Assembly (NCBI GenBank): GCA_949825065.1
Contig: OX463864.1
Location: 15,327,327 to 15,391,326, forward strand
Length of the DNA: 64,000 nucleotides
Direction of reading: 5' to 3'
From: Odontocerum albicorne
Taxonomy: Eukaryota; Arthropoda; Insecta; Trichoptera; Odontoceridae
Numbering within the stretch: the first letter of the stretch is position 1; each line of letters starts with the position of its first letter. Of this stretch, positions 43,165 to 53,800 are shown piece after piece. The notes below the pieces were generated by a model, which worked only from the letters and a program-made list of their open reading frames with translations, was not told the origin of the DNA and searched no databases. Both the position numbers and the translations under genes were made by a program.

Positions 43165-44276
43165 TTTTTTGGAATGAAGAAATTTGGCGGCGGACGCGAA
43201 GTATCCGTTAGCAAAGCAAAAGGTCTAGAAGTCTCGGGACGACTCCTTAAGCGATTACTTGGCGACTTATCCGGTTCCCTCCGGATAAGTGGTTTGTGCG
43301 GACAGTTGCGGGCATAGTGATGCGGAAGATTGCACGAGAAGCACCTCAATAACGTCGTCCCCCTACCGATACCCCTCTGTGAGATGGGTGACACACGCGC
43401 CCTTACCCTTGGCTGCATCTGGAGCGGCCGGGGTGATACCTCACCACTCCTATTCATTTGTTCAAATGCGGAACATACTCTTTCCATCTCTCTTACTGAC
43501 GAAGGCCGCGTACTGACAAGGACTGAGCTAAATCTGATATGAAGCCCCCTCTTGAACACTTGTAACAGCTCCACCTCCGTCAAGGCAGAGTCCAGTGTAC
43601 TGTTTACTTCCAAAATTCGGGAGATATAGTCTGTGGAAGATTCCTCGTGACCCTGCTTGGACGCCCAAATATCCAGCTTTCTATCTACCATAAATCTTTC
43701 CCACTCGAACCTCTCCAGAAAATGTGCCTTCAATGTAGCCCATCTCATAGGGTTCCTATATGTAATCCTGAAAAAGGTCAGGGCTCTATCGCGCAAAAAT
43801 TCAGATAGGACGGGAGAGAGTGAATCTACATCGAACCTACGTGCGTGCGCTATTTCCTCAAGTCTAACCAAAAACTGTCGTACACTACCCGAACCATTAA
43901 ACGGATCCACTGGCCACGACGAGAAGTTGATATTCAATGGTGGTAATTGGTTACTTCTAACGCTATGAGACGGCAACATTTCCAAGTCTCTTGAAGTACA
44001 AGATCCTGTAAGTGGCAGGGAAGAGTCCGAACGAGACGCTGCCGCTCCCGAAACAAGCTCCATAGAAAATTCCGGGGCCCCTCGCAAATCAACATGTGCC
44101 TTAGATCTCTGAGGCAATATAACCTGTTCCGTTGGAGAGTGAACGAGGCCCCTATTATAATTCCACGCCTGTTGACGTAACCTGGGGAATTTGTTACCCG
44201 GAGTGATTCCCCTTTCCATCAACTCCCCAATCAATCTCTCCTTAGTTGCGCTCGTAATATGGTCAATAGGACTCAT
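43158..44276 (-). CDS. gypsy Gag, 372 aa
   Basis: Open from an ATG to a TAG with no break. Residues 130-290 match the Ty3/gypsy retrotransposon Gag domain (WPVDPFNGSGSVRQFLVRLEE, then LSEFLRDRALTFFR and DYISRILEV). A CCHC zinc knuckle is at about 318 (CFSCNLPHHYARNC, spacing CX2CX4HX4C). The C-terminal tail is basic and proline-rich. The pol frame overlaps its end. The remaining pol is deleted, so this copy could supply Gag only. Confidence 0.85.
   Translation of the reverse strand: MSPIDHITSATKERLIGELMERGITPGNKFPRLRQQAWNYNRGLVHSPTEQVILPQRSKAHVDLRGAPEFSMELVSGAAASRSDSSLPLTGSCTSRDLEMLPSHSVRSNQLPPLNINFSSWPVDPFNGSGSVRQFLVRLEEIAHARRFDVDSLSPVLSEFLRDRALTFFRITYRNPMRWATLKAHFLERFEWERFMVDRKLDIWASKQGHEESSTDYISRILEVNSTLDSALTEVELLQVFKRGLHIRFSSVLVSTRPSSVREMERVCSAFEQMNRSGEVSPRPLQMQPRVRARVSPISQRGIGRGTTLLRCFSCNLPHHYARNCPHKPLIRREPDKSPSNRLRSRPETSRPFALLTDTSRPPPNFFIPKNR
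43164..43170 (-). promoter_or_regulatory. Putative -1 ribosomal frameshift site
   Basis: On the minus strand the last codons of gag read CCA AAA AAC AGA TAG. A AAA AAC is a canonical X XXY YYZ slippery heptamer in the right register, and slipping by -1 enters the protease frame without a stop. The gag stop codon lies three bases after it. I did not define a downstream pseudoknot. Confidence 0.65.
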
Positions 44277-46020
44277 TATATCATTTATCCTCAGCTAACA
44301 GGAGAAGAGTTCTATCTGAAAGATTGGAAATCCCAAAGACTCTAGGCCACGCCGTTATTAATATGTGTCCCTAATGTTAGGAATGGCCTTCACCATGAAT
44401 TCCAATCGCATGTAATCGAAGAAAACAACTCTACTTTAAAGGCCTAAATAGAATAATTTAATAAAAGTTCGATCACCCGGCCACGCTATTATAACACCGG
44501 TCTACTACTAATCTCACCGACCAGATGTACGACAGCTAACATTCGTCAAACGTAATTAGCGAAACAGCCGGACGGCTCGAAACCAATAATGATATAGTTG
44601 ACAAACTTAGTGCTGTAGATATTTTACTTTTTGCTGATGATTTAAAAAATGTTCAAAGCGATCCAAACTCCTGACCACGCCACTAAACACTATCCGAACA
44701 GAAAGGAAACGTAACGAATTATTCTTTGCAAATTGCAACAAAGAACTTCTATTAGTTGCTAGTCACCCGGCCGATCACAAGAAACTATAGCGTTCCACTA
44801 GCTCTGTCTATCCAATTACCGGCCCGAATCGAAATTTTACTCGTACAACTACGCTCAACACTATTTTTACTAATTTTAGAAAAGAACTACCTACACTCGC
44901 ACTGCTTTCATTAGCCGCACATTATTAGATGGTTATTATATTTTATTTAATTAATTAATAAAATCCTTAACTCTTACACAAACACTCTTAGGGTTTGTTA
45001 GTAACCCCCCATAATTAACGATTTCAGTTGCACTACTAAAACCCTAGATGTTACAATGTATATATTTTAATCCGGTAGCTCAGTGTACAGGTAAAGCAAG
45101 GCTCTATTAGATCTCAAGGTATCGTGGGAAGAAGTAGTCAGTCGTCAGTGCTTGGGTAGGTAGAAATATACAAGGAAACACATATTTGCTGTTAAATAGT
45201 TATATATTTGATCTTGACGAGCTGATACCCCGTCAGAAAACTTAAACTGGGCAGATTACTCTCTGATACTCCGCTATCCTTTCAGACGGACAGACAGTCG
45301 AAGTATTTTTCTTTTCAGGGGTAATTTCACAACAGTTCGTTGCGGAGTTGTGCCAATTCTCAATGATTAAACATCACCAATTTCTAAATTTACTCAGATA
45401 TCACCATAAAATGACAGGCAAGAAGATAAATAAGATTTACCTTACTTCAATACAATTGACACAATGTATTTTCCAAGTTCAGCATCAGATGCAAGACCAC
45501 AGGTTGACTGCTATAGGGCTCTCAGGCCTTATACTGCTACTACAGGACCGTTGAAATGAAGAAATCCCCACAGTATGGTTGGTGGGCGTCAACTCGTGCC
45601 GTAATACAGTCACACGCGACGAAACGGAGTTTCGAGTGGGCTCTGTGAGATTCGTTCCGGTCCTGAAGACTTCAGAACCTTTAGTGCACTCGATATTGCT
45701 GTCAGAATCAGCTAACTTTGACCCGAGATTAAGTTGTACGTCTATCTCGAGATCGTCGTTTGGATAAGTATCCAGAATTCGCTCAATAAAAGACGGACGT
45801 CAAAAACAAGATCCCCGTTTGCAGATTATCCAGAATTTTTACCGAACAAATTGTATCAAAAATAAAATGAAAAATCCAATTTGTGATAATGTTTTCTGAA
45901 TTCGTGAAATACGTTATAACCATCAGTGATAACTGGACGAGATTGGAACCCGAAAAGAGGCTGGAGGGCTGCGTATGGCTGTTATAAAGCTCGTCGGATT
46001 CTGACGTCACACTAAAAATT
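44277..46020. other. Upstream region of the gypsy fragment; no gene recognised
   Basis: A stretch of mixed composition with no frame above 75 codons that looks real. The part next to gag is presumably the gypsy leader and perhaps LTR, but I see no second copy that would define an LTR. The words gtcacccggcc and gatcacccggcc recur around 44470 and 44760. Confidence 0.4.
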
Positions 46021-46029
46021 CTTTATAGA

Positions 46030-46480
46030 ACGTCCATCGTTAGCACTTAAGATTTATGACCACACAAGCGTGTGAAACCGTTGAGAAAACTTGAAATCAA
46101 AATAAATCTCTCGACCGACCGTGTAGCTGTCAACTTCAGCAATTCAAAATTTATTAACTACAGCAGCGTCATAAATTCCAAGAAAAGTAGCAGGGTGAAG
46201 AGATTCCTCTTTAGCAGGTTGTAGTTGTTCGTAAGTAAAAATCAGTAGAATCGATTGAACTGAGAATCTATTTTTGGTGTTTTGCGCTCCTTATGTGCGG
46301 CCAATCGCTCATCGTAAGCGCCTATTTTCGCCCGTGCATGCCGTCATGACATGCGAGATTATAACATTTCTTGCATATTTTCGCATGCATGGGCCGGCCG
46401 ACTTTTGATACTATCTCTCGCGAAGGCCACGCATAAGCAACATTTCATTAGTCGGGACACAGCAAGTACACCCAACGTAA
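46030..46480 (-). repeat. BEL LTR-like remnant
   Basis: The order gaagagattcctctttag, then a tatttttggtg-type word, then catcgtaagcgcc and a G+C-rich block parallels the inside of the two other BEL LTRs (for example 12560-12720 and 36740-36900). The TGTACC terminus is not found. It is probably a diverged solo LTR or fragment. Confidence 0.4.
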
Positions 46481-46619
46481 CATCTTAAAAATATAAAATA
46501 AACAAGAAAATGTGCATCTATTTAAATATATACCATATAAATATACACCATATTTTATTTTATATACCATATAAATATACACATATTTACCACCGCTAAG
46601 TTCACTCGACAATAGCAGA

Positions 46620-47235
46620 GGAACCTCAGGGTGACCTTAAATTTTCCCATGTCTGTGCCCTTCTCAAAACGAACAAGGTGGCGCCTGTCTTGGTCGACAT
46701 CTTGAGGACCTTGTGCTCTAGGAATTCTTCGTGGGCGAGGTCGTCAGTGATCTCCTCCGTGGAAATTTCGGGCAGTACTCGGATGACCGTCCGCTTCATT
46801 TTATCTTCCGCTTTCGTGAAGGTACTAAACTCGCGCTGGTTCCCGTCTAGGCCCTACACGAGCCCGCCGTGGACCTCGACGGTGTGGACCGTGATTTTCA
46901 CGGTCCCCTTTCCGGTTTATTTTACCTCAAATTGGCCCTTCGCACGTTCGCGTATACCATAAGGCCAATGAGGTTGCCGTGTGTAAGGTCCCCGAGGGTG
47001 ATCACCACCGGAGGGATCTTGGATTTCACTACCCTGCACACTGGGACGGGTGGCTCTTTTGCTACCTCTCGGAGGTAGGCGAATTTATTTTGTTGAATCA
47101 CTTCCTCAGGTCCGGCTTCCTGCCGTCTTTTGGCAGGGGCCCGCGGAGTATCCTACTTTTGGGCCGCGGGTCCCACGGGGGTTTGCGGCACTAGTACAGC
47201 ATTGACGATGTCACATAGGATTACGTCCTGCATTT
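46620..47235 (-). pseudogene. Jockey-like LINE ORF1 fragment, decayed
   Basis: The minus strand reads MQDVILCDIVNAV, a stop after PAAQK, then NKFAYLREVAKE, KIPPVVITLGDLTHGNLIGL and further ORF1 blocks with frameshifts. It matches the better-kept copies at 58928-60290 and 60776-62340. Only the N-terminal half of ORF1 is here and it is non-functional. Confidence 0.8.
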
Positions 47236-47296
47236 TAGCGTATTTACGCGCACAACACAGGTTTTTAAGTTCCTGGACAACACAGGGTTTTTTTTT

Positions 47297-47600
47297 TAGT
47301 TACAATCCTAGGATTGGTCTGCACCAAGCACTCATGAATAATATGGTTTAAGCGGTCCTCATCGAAGTCCACTGGTCGTCCGGAACGCTCCATGTCTTTC
47401 AAGTCCAAATTACCGTCTTTGAAATACAAAAACCATCGACGAGCTGTCTTTTAATTCATAGCATCTTCACCGTACACTTCGCAAATATCGCGAGCAGCTT
47501 TGGCAGCTTTATTCCCTCGATTGAACTCGAACAGAAGGAGGTGTCGAAAATGCTCACTTTCGTCTACTTGACATTCTATTTTGAAGGCTTGTAATCAAAT
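47297..47600 (-). pseudogene. mariner transposase N-terminal fragment
   Basis: The minus strand encodes HFRHLLLFEFNRGNKAAKAARDI, then VYGEDAMN, a stop, KTARRWFLYFKDG and DMERSGRPVDFD. This is the paired helix-turn-helix DNA-binding region of a mariner transposase, with YGEDA and SGRP as strong landmarks. One in-frame TAA breaks it and the catalytic domain is absent. It is a different mariner from the fragment at 10451. Confidence 0.85.
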
Positions 47601-47848
47601 AAAATAATATATGTAACGTAAAAGCAAACACAATTTCTTGTAGAGTAGAAAATTTTCTTTTCAATAACGTATAACCTTTACCATTTTGTTCTACTTTTAG
47701 TGCTCATTTTTAAATTTGGAAAAAAAACGGACACAACTTATGTTAACGCTTAATACAAAAACCATGCTGTAAAATGTATAAACTAAATAAACACTTGGAA
47801 TATGTGTTTATAGTTAAGGCATTAACATTGTGGAGGTTTAAAGAGATT

Positions 47849-48765
47849 GTAATTTATTTTTATCAAACATTTGATTGCACTTTTTGGTAATGGTATAACC
47901 CTACCGGTTTCAAGGCTTTCACCTCATCTTTAGGGGAGCACAAACAAGACTAAATTCTGTTCGAACTGGTACCGATATACACGCTTCAACGGTTGGGGGA
48001 TGAGGGGTGAGGGAGGCATGGGACGATTTCGGCCAAGATCGGAGAGATGTTTGGGATATAACTGTTCACCAGATGTTCGGATCGATTAACTTACTTAGAA
48101 ATTTATAGGGCCTCTAATCTGTCCAATTTATTTCCGTTACTACTGATATATAAGAATTTGGCATCATCGATAGAAAAAGTATGGTTTTCACGGTGACAAT
48201 GATTAGCTATTTCAGAATAAATAAGAGGATTTGTTAAGGCGGATTTGTTTTCACGAAATCTCTTTTCAAAGATCTTCCTGTCTTTCCTATATATAAATTA
48301 TCAGTCAGCACATAAAATATTATACACACCACTGTTGCTCAGTATTCCATTTTTGCATTTCCCATTAAATAAGAGTTTCCAGAGATTAAAATTAGTGAAA
48401 AAAGCTGGCTTTATGTGACTGGAATATTTTTGGTTATTTCGTATGATATGTTTTTTTATAAATAGGACTTTGCTCCATTTATAGGTATGCTTATAGGTGT
48501 TGTTAAATATATAATCTTTTATAAGTTTACTTTTTGTTTTGTTTTTTAAAAGTGAATTAATGAGGCTTCCAGGATAGCCATTATTTGTAGCAATTTTTTT
48601 GATGGTTATTAATTCCTTTTTAAAATTGTCGTCGGTTAATGGGACACTGATCAATCTATGAAGCATAGATTGCACAGTGAAGATGAGGTGAAAGCCTTGA
48701 AACCGGTAGGGTTATAGCGTTACAAAAAAGTGGAATAAACAGTGTTTGATAAAAATAAATTACAA
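47849..48765 (-). mobile_element. Penelope-like element fragment with inverted flanking arms
   Basis: A Penelope C-terminal coding piece at 48115-48690 lies between two arms of about 85 bp in inverted orientation (47849-47930 and 48680-48765). Both arms contain gatgaggtgaaagccttg and gaaaccggtaggg. Penelope-like elements often carry terminal repeats in complex or inverted arrangements, from family knowledge. Confidence 0.7.
48115..48690 (-). pseudogene. Penelope RT C-terminus and GIY-YIG endonuclease
   Basis: The frame at 48675-48301 gives LHRLISVPLT, ATNNGYP and then SGVYNILCAD. Read-through past that stop gives NLYIGKTGRSLKRDF, the GIY-YIG nuclease signature (here GVYN and YIGKTGRS). After a frameshift there follow SEIANHCHRENHTFS and LEAL. 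The N-terminal RT is absent. The nuclease of this family nicks target DNA for retrotransposition. This copy is broken by at least one stop and one frameshift. Confidence 0.82.
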
Positions 48766-48769
48766 CACT

Positions 48770-49141
48770 TGGAATAGTTTCAACTCACTAACATAAAGTC
48801 AACCTACGTTTAATAACATACAAAAAGAACGTATATATTTGATAAACCAAATATATTTGCTTATTACATCAACACAACACCGAAACTGCGAATTACTCGA
48901 AAAGAATTCAAAACAAACGTTGACAATTTCATTCGCCGACACAATGTTGGCAAGCCACACCGGGCATCTAAAATCATAAAGTGTGCCCACGTGTATTTTA
49001 AAAAACGCCGTTGTACTGCCGGTATAAATGAAATCTATTTTATTTCGAAAAGTTATTTAATATGATATAGAAGGCACTACAATGCCCGTTTTATGGATAA
49101 ATTCATTTATTTGGGAATAAAAGATCGGACGTACCGTGTTA
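48770..49141. other. A+T-rich spacer, nothing recognised
   Basis: No recognisable coding region or repeat. Confidence 0.5.
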
Positions 49142-49199
49142 GAATTTTTACCTCAGGAGAGAACGTACCGAGTACCATACTCTCCTGAGGTAAAAATTC
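49142..49199. repeat. Perfect 20-bp hairpin
   Basis: gaatttttacctcaggagag at 49142-49161 and its exact reverse complement at 49180-49199, with an 18-base loop. It lies at the 3' border of the LINE remnant on the minus strand. It may be a 3' end structure of that LINE or part of a small inverted repeat. Confidence 0.85.
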
Positions 49200-49204
49200 G
49201 CTCG

Positions 49205-49720
49205 CCGCACGGCCATACCCCTTTAGAGGTTAAGAACCCAGTCGACCGCCGACTTTATTGCTACCAGCACCGCTTGGAAAACTGAGCAGTAATCCGCCAG
49301 TTTTATCTTTTTAACGGCAATTTCCGCTCCTTCTCGATACACAACGAACGCTGCCCCGACCTTTCCATTCAGCAGGCTGCCATCCGTGAAGATGTAGTCC
49401 TCGTATTTTCGTGTGTCTGCCGCAAATATCTTCAGGAAGCCTCCTCGCGGGATGTGGGAGAGATCCCCATTTCACCGGCAGCATGCATTCTATGTCGTTT
49501 GGAAGTGTCGATAGCAGATCTTCTTGCTTCACACGGTACATTTTGGCAGCTTCCAGGACTCGAGAAACGAGAGGAGGCACGCCGGAGATGGCCATCGCCG
49601 AGTTCAGTGAAACCGTACGATATCCATGGCAGATCCTAATACACATGGACCTCTGCGCTTAACCCAGCTTCCTGCGAATGACCCTCCGTCTGCACGCCTT
49701 CCCCCAGATGCTGGAACAAT
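49205..49720 (-). pseudogene. R1/LOA-like LINE ORF2 fragment, second copy
   Basis: The minus strand encodes QxxMCIRICHGYRTVSLNSAM, SGVPPLVSRVLEAAK and LPVKWGSLPHP, closely matching the 50839-54192 protein near its residues 870-940. It then passes through frameshifts into the start of RNase H (FTDGSLLNGKVGAAF, ADYCSVFQA). It is truncated on both sides and non-functional. It belongs to the same family as its neighbour and lies in the same orientation. Confidence 0.8.
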
Positions 49721-50650
49721 AGAGAGCAATGGCCAAAATATCACGCACTCATGAACCACAAAATTAGCACTTACACTGACGCAAAATTTTACCTCCCGTA
49801 TGTTATAAAATAAAACTTCCAGCACTTGTCTATTTTATGGTAACTTGTGCCCTGTTATTTGGTGTTTTATATATCCTATTAAAAACACACGTTCCCTGGC
49901 ACTGCGTCATTGATGTGACATTATGTTATGGAAGCAAGCCGAAAACACATGCTACACGCTTGATAACAGATAATGAACTGAATGCACGGCACGTGCCAAG
50001 TACTAGAGGCCTGACTTAGCGTGACAAGTCTGGACATGTTCTTCGTGCGAGTTCGCGCTTAAGTTGGCACAGTTTATAATGCTTCGATCACAACAATTTT
50101 TTTGTAGACGTGTTTTAGAGTTATTCAAACAAAATTGGAGAATGAGCATTAAAAAAATTTGAAGTCTGAAAATAAGGGACACATTAATACGAGTATACAC
50201 ATACATAATTTCAAGTCGCTCAAATAAGTTTTCTAACGCCCCCATTCTTAGAAGAAAATTTTCTTTTACTTTTGATAATGTGATATGAAATATGTTAACA
50301 TGCGAAGCAGTCCCGTTCAAAAGAGTTAAGACCCTTTCAATAGGCATAGCGGCTGGGAAACCCGTTCATGCGTATGTAATTAAGAACAGCTCTTGCCGGC
50401 GCAGTCTAGTGTTGTTAGCGACATTTAACGCTAATCTTTCTAGTAATGCTGGACAGCTCACGACTCGAACGAGTCTGACAACGTGTATCAGGAGACGCAG
50501 ATTTCTTTTTTACGCTCAAGGAGTCATACCTGAACATGTTCAGCAGAAACAGAGAAGGAAAATGCGATGAATGGACATCAAACTCAATCATGTATGTTAG
50601 AGCTATCGTAGATATTTTTTTTGTACCTTCAAAATTTATTTTTGTCTTCA
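49721..50650. other. Unassigned DNA, nothing recognised
   Basis: Open frames of up to 114 codons (50003-50347, minus) with no recognisable motif. It separates two copies of the same LINE family. Confidence 0.45.
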
Positions 50651-50655
50651 TTTTA

Positions 50656-50838
50656 TTATGAGCCATCCGTCTCGATGCCAAACCTCTTAAGGTAGCTGCG
50701 CATTGCCCCGTGGCCCGACAGGGCTTGTGTCACCTCGAACGTGGGAGTGTTGACTCTTGAATATTGTAGCGCCTGGTATATTGTTGCGAAGAATCTCTTC
50801 GTCTCGCCACCCGACGTGCTCCCGACGTATTCGCTGTT
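50656..50838 (-). pseudogene. C-terminal domain of the LINE beyond a premature stop
   Basis: The TGA at 50839-50841 sits in TAE(stop)NSEYVGS. Continuing in the same frame gives about 60 codons with PTFEVTQALSGHGAMRSYLKRFG, the conserved tail of R1/I-group LINE proteins (TQ.L.GHG..YL.RF), to TAA at 50656. The stop most simply replaces a Trp codon (TGG). Confidence 0.75.
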
Positions 50839-53800
50839 TCACTCAGCTGTCATTTTTTCATGGATGCTTCTTTTAGCGAAACTGATCGGGAACCTGTCGT
50901 AGACGGGTGGCACACGCAGGCCCCCCGCGGCTCTGGCAAGTTCGTCCGCCCTGTCGTTCCCGGGGTTCCCAGAATGGCCTCTCACCCAGGAGAACGTGAT
51001 GGCATTTCCGCGGTCCCTGACCTTCTCTACCAGGGAAAAAATCTCCCGCACAATCGGGTTCAAGCTTAAGTGGTTCCTCATGGCTGTTAGTCCTGAGAGG
51101 GAGTCGGACTCCAGATGTATTGTGCCGTTCCTTTTTCCGCCTGAGTGCACCCATCTGACTGCCTCCCTTATTGCCACGAGTTCTGCTTGGTAAACCGAGC
51201 AGTAACTCGCAAGTTTAAGTTTTTTGGAGGCAATCTCTTCCCCCCGGCAAAAGACCACGAACGCAGCTCCGACTCTACCATGCAGCAAGCTCCCATCGGT
51301 ATAGATGTTGATATCTGCCTCCCGGGCCTCGCCCCCTCCACCGATTTCCTTCTGGCGGAGGGATGCCGGATGCGGAAGCGTCTCCCACCTGACAGGCATC
51401 ATGCATAGTCTGTCTTCCGGCAGCGAGAAGAGCGGGCAACCCTGCTTCACCCCGTAGACCTCAGCCGCCTTCATCACACGGAGAACAAGAGGAGGCACGC
51501 CGGAGATAGCCATCGCCGAATTCAGGGACATTGTGCGGTATCCCTTGCAGATTCGAATGCACATAGGTCTTTGGGCCTGATTTAGTTTCTTTCGAGTGGC
51601 TCTCCGTTTGCATGCCTCCCCCCAGATGCTTGAGCAATATAAAGCCACCGGTTCAAGTGCTCCCCCATAAAGCAGCTTGAGAACCTCAGAAGAGAGGCCC
51701 CAAGTAGGCTTGGCAGCTCTCGCCAACATTCCCGACAGTGTAGTTATTTTCCGGCACACCATATCGACGTGTTTGGACCAATTGAGATGCTTGTCGAAGA
51801 CGACCCCCAGAATCCTGCAGCTATCCACCATCGCAATCCTAGCGTCGCCGAGGTGTATTCTAGGTTGTCGCTCGAGTCTCTTACGCGTTATGCACATCGC
51901 GTGCGTCTTCGTGGCCGAAAATTGCAGCTTAGCCCGCCGACTCCATTCATGGATCCGGCCAAGTGCCAGGTCCGTCCTGCCCTCAGCCTCCTCCAGCGTA
52001 TCCCCCACAGCGATCGCCAGTATGTCGTCCGCGAACGCCTGCATGTGAATATCATCCCGGAAGTCCTCCTGGAGCAGGTCGTTCCAAAAGAACGGTCCGC
52101 AGCAGGATCCCTGAACGCAGCCCAACGATGCGGCCTTTTCCGCAACCGCGCTGCCAACGCTCACCTTTACTGTGCGGTTTGCCAGGTAGGATTGGATCAG
52201 CCGAAGCATGTTCCTCGGACAGGCCCTCTTCCTCAGCTGCTCCAGCAGAAACGGCCACCACGCGTTGTCGAACGCTCCCTTGATATCCAGGGAGACGAGT
52301 ATTGCCACTCTTTTGGCGCCACGCGCTTCCTTTAGTAGTGCAACCGCGCGGCTCAGAGCGTCCTCTGTCGACCTCTGGCGAGTGAAGCCGAACTGGCGAC
52401 CGCTCAGCAACCCGTTGCTGCAGAAGTTCCACCGAAGTCTCCCGACCATGAGCCTCTCCAAGATCCTGCCAAAGACCGGTAGAAGTCCGATCGGTCTCAA
52501 AGAGCTCACTTCGCCCGATGGCTTCCCTTGTTTCGGGATCAATATCACTGTGGACTCCTTCCACTGAGCCGGAAAGTGGCCCACCCTCAAACACGCATTG
52601 TACGCCGCGATCGCCATGTCGGGACAAAGATGCACGACCCGCCGGCATATGTCCGAAGTCAGCCCGTCTCCCCCAGGTGCCTTCTTAGGACTGATTCCTT
52701 CCACAGCCATCTGCAGCTCCAGCAGAGTGAAGGGCGGCTCATCCTGAGTGTCAGGCAGCATATCCACCCTCTCCCTCGTGACGCGATTCTCTTGAGTGTC
52801 CGTATTGACATCGTCGTCAGGGAAAAAATAATCCAGAGCCGCCCTAGCCGTCCGCCCTTCGTCCAGGCAGTCGATTCCCTGAACTCTCAGGGTTGCCGGA
52901 GGCGCGCTCGCGCGCGCCCTCAACACACGGTTGAGCATAGTCCAGACAGTTTCCTTGCCTTGCACTCGACAGAACTCCTTCCAGCTTGTCGTCTTGGCAC
53001 TTGTGACGGCGTTCCTAAACTCCTCCTTGGCCCGCAGATACTCCGGAAGGGTGAACTCTCGCCAGATCGTACTGGAGTTCCTCAGCTTCCTTCTCGCGGC
53101 GGTGACCTTCCTCTTGAGGGCCCCCAGATCGGCCGACCACCAGACACAGCACTGCAGCAGGGGCGAGTAATCCTCCACGTGAATCCTGGAGAAGCCGAGG
53201 TTGACCCGACCCCTGCTAAGCAGCGCCGACCTCAACTGTGGCGACACTGACGCGAGTATATTCTTCAGGGTATTGTTCCTGTTTGGCATGGTTCTGACGA
53301 TCTTTAGATGTTCCTGGATCTGACCGCCCCCCAAGGTCTCAAACACCTCGTCGTTTTGCAGCACGAGTTCCTCCATCAGGTCCTGTTCAGTCTCTGTCTT
53401 GCAGATGCCCTTGAAGATGACGAGTGGTCTCTTCCTCCTGCCATCGGTCGCGGCAAGATCCTTGACAGAATTGATAGCCCCCTTGAGTTTTGTCAGGTGC
53501 TTCTCCTCCGGGCAAGTTATCACGACTCGGTTCTGCGAAATGGTGGACACGCCGGTGATCCCTATTTTAAGCTCTTTTGGCTTCACAGCAGAGAGGAGAC
53601 GCTTCTTAATACTGTCTGCTGTGTCCCTTTTGTCGCTGCTAGAGACCACCACTGCGTACCTCTTATCGGGAATGTTACCCGAGATAGCGACATCCATGCG
53701 AGGAACACCTTCTCCGCCTCTCGATCCCCCCGCGACTATCGCGTACGTCATTCGCGCGCCGGACTGGACAATCCCGATTCTGCTCTCCTGCCTCATCTGC

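Noticed and set aside
45071..45110. tRNA-like ggtagctcagtgtacagg
   Set aside because: It looks like a D-arm, but no B box or T-arm follows at the right distance.
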